Part shown: piece by piece, positions 5,938 through 6,440 of the stretch
Numbering within the stretch: the stretch's first letter is position 1
How the letters are laid out: each line of letters starts with the position of its first letter
Assembly (NCBI GenBank): GCA_017394475.1
Contig: JAFPYQ010000099.1
Span: 1 to 6,440 of the forward strand
Reading direction: 5' to 3'
Length of the DNA stretch: 6,440 bases
From: Oscillospiraceae bacterium
GTDB lineage: Bacteria > Bacillota > Clostridia > Oscillospirales > Ruminococcaceae
The notes under the pieces: generated by a model
What the model saw: only the letters and a program-made list of their open reading frames with translations
Databases searched by the model: none
What the model was told of the DNA's origin: nothing
Position numbers and translations under genes: made by a program

Positions 5938-6440
5938 TCATTCCTGTGTCCATTTGCGCAGAGCCGCTGTGTTTCTGTCATTATCCGTCGGCGAGATATA
6001 CTCCCTCATAACGACGTTCATATAGTTGTAAGGTATCTCGATATCATTTGCCCTGAATGCCTCGAATACCCTTGTGTAGATATCATCCTTTATTATCTCC
6101 GTGCGAAGGCCTGCCTGACAGTAGACCGTCACAGACATTATCAGCGCACTGTCCTTGATGTCATAGAAATAAACGGGGGCATACACCGCTTCATCTGTTT
6201 TGTCCTTCAGTCCCGGCACCGATAAAGGGCTGTTCTTTATAGCTTCTGCTATGACAGTCTTGGTTTTCTTGATATCCGAATCATAGCTCACCGGAAAACT
6301 GAATCGGATACCTCTGGGGATATTGTTGTAGCTGTAGTTCAGGACACTTGTATGATTGAGCATACTGTTGGGGATGACTATCTTGAGATTGTCTATCTTG
6401 TTGAGCACCACATGACGCATGGTAATGCTCTCCACAACGC
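5938..6440 (-). CDS. MscS-family mechanosensitive ion channel, C-terminal part (5' end cut by window)
   Basis: Tension-gated membrane channel that releases solutes on hypo-osmotic shock. Only the last 166 residues are in the window; the frame is open to the right edge and the pore helices lie outside. The visible part fits the MscS cytoplasmic vestibule. It opens with VVESITMRHVVL and then DNLKIVIPNSML, the conserved PN motif of the beta domain (E. coli MscS has DGKIIVIPNGKI). PVSYDSDIKKTKTVIAEAI follows, matching the alpha/beta domain (E. coli VAYDSDIDQVKQIL), and then AFRANDIEIPYNYMNVVMRE near the end (E. coli FDAAGISFPYPQMDV). The GTG at 6435 could be read as a start, but homology continues across it, so it is an internal valine. 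About 20 residues follow the last conserved strand. The class call is strong; which MscS subgroup cannot be told without the N-terminus. Confidence 0.9.
   Translation of the reverse strand, partial: VVESITMRHVVLNKIDNLKIVIPNSMLNHTSVLNYSYNNIPRGIRFSFPVSYDSDIKKTKTVIAEAIKNSPLSVPGLKDKTDEAVYAPVYFYDIKDSALIMSVTVYCQAGLRTEIIKDDIYTRVFEAFRANDIEIPYNYMNVVMREYISPTDNDRNTAALRKWTQE

Noticed and set aside
6433..6435. GTG at 6435 as the start of the MscS-like gene
   Set aside because: The frame is open to the window edge, and the sequence around it matches the interior of MscS, so the true start lies outside.

Overview
The window is a fully coding stretch from a Gram-positive bacterium, most likely a Clostridia member close to Ruminococcus/Oscillospiraceae. 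That placement is inference. It rests on purine-rich Shine-Dalgarno sites (AGGAGG, AAGGAG), heavy use of the ATA isoleucine codon at moderate GC, and protein families common in gut Clostridia (DUF6765, DUF5684-like, and the ABCG-like ATPase subtype with the GGSGAGKT and LDEPDSGLDG motifs). All eight genes lie on the minus strand, so the reading order runs from the right edge to the left edge. No rRNA, tRNA, CRISPR array, insertion sequence or attachment site was found, and no gene-free stretch is longer than about 66 bases.

In transcription order: (1) the C-terminal part of an MscS-type mechanosensitive channel, cut by the right edge (6440-5938). (2) After a 58-nt gap, a DUF5684-like membrane protein (5879-5337). 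(3) An ABCG-type ABC ATPase (5340-4519) starting at GTG inside a GTGA overlap. (4) Its permease (4522-3425), starting inside an ATGA overlap. (5) After a 66-nt gap holding a hairpin, an unrecognised four-helix membrane protein (3358-2858). (6) A DUF6765 protein with a putative metal site (2857-1706), starting directly after the previous stop. (7) A DUF308/HdeD-like six-helix membrane protein (1713-1180), overlapping the previous gene by 8 nt. (8) After a 31-nt gap, a seven-helix membrane protein with a cytoplasmic SpoIIE/RsbU-type PP2C phosphatase domain (1148 to the left edge, cut).

Genes 2-4 form one tightly coupled block: a split ABCG-like exporter plus a small companion membrane protein. 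Genes 5-7 form a second coupled block: two membrane proteins around one soluble, probably metal-dependent protein. The channel before them and the phosphatase after them suggest an envelope-stress or signalling theme. The sequence does not prove that the whole set is one transcript or one pathway. The most interesting unexplained part is the 5-6-7 block followed by the membrane-bound phosphatase.
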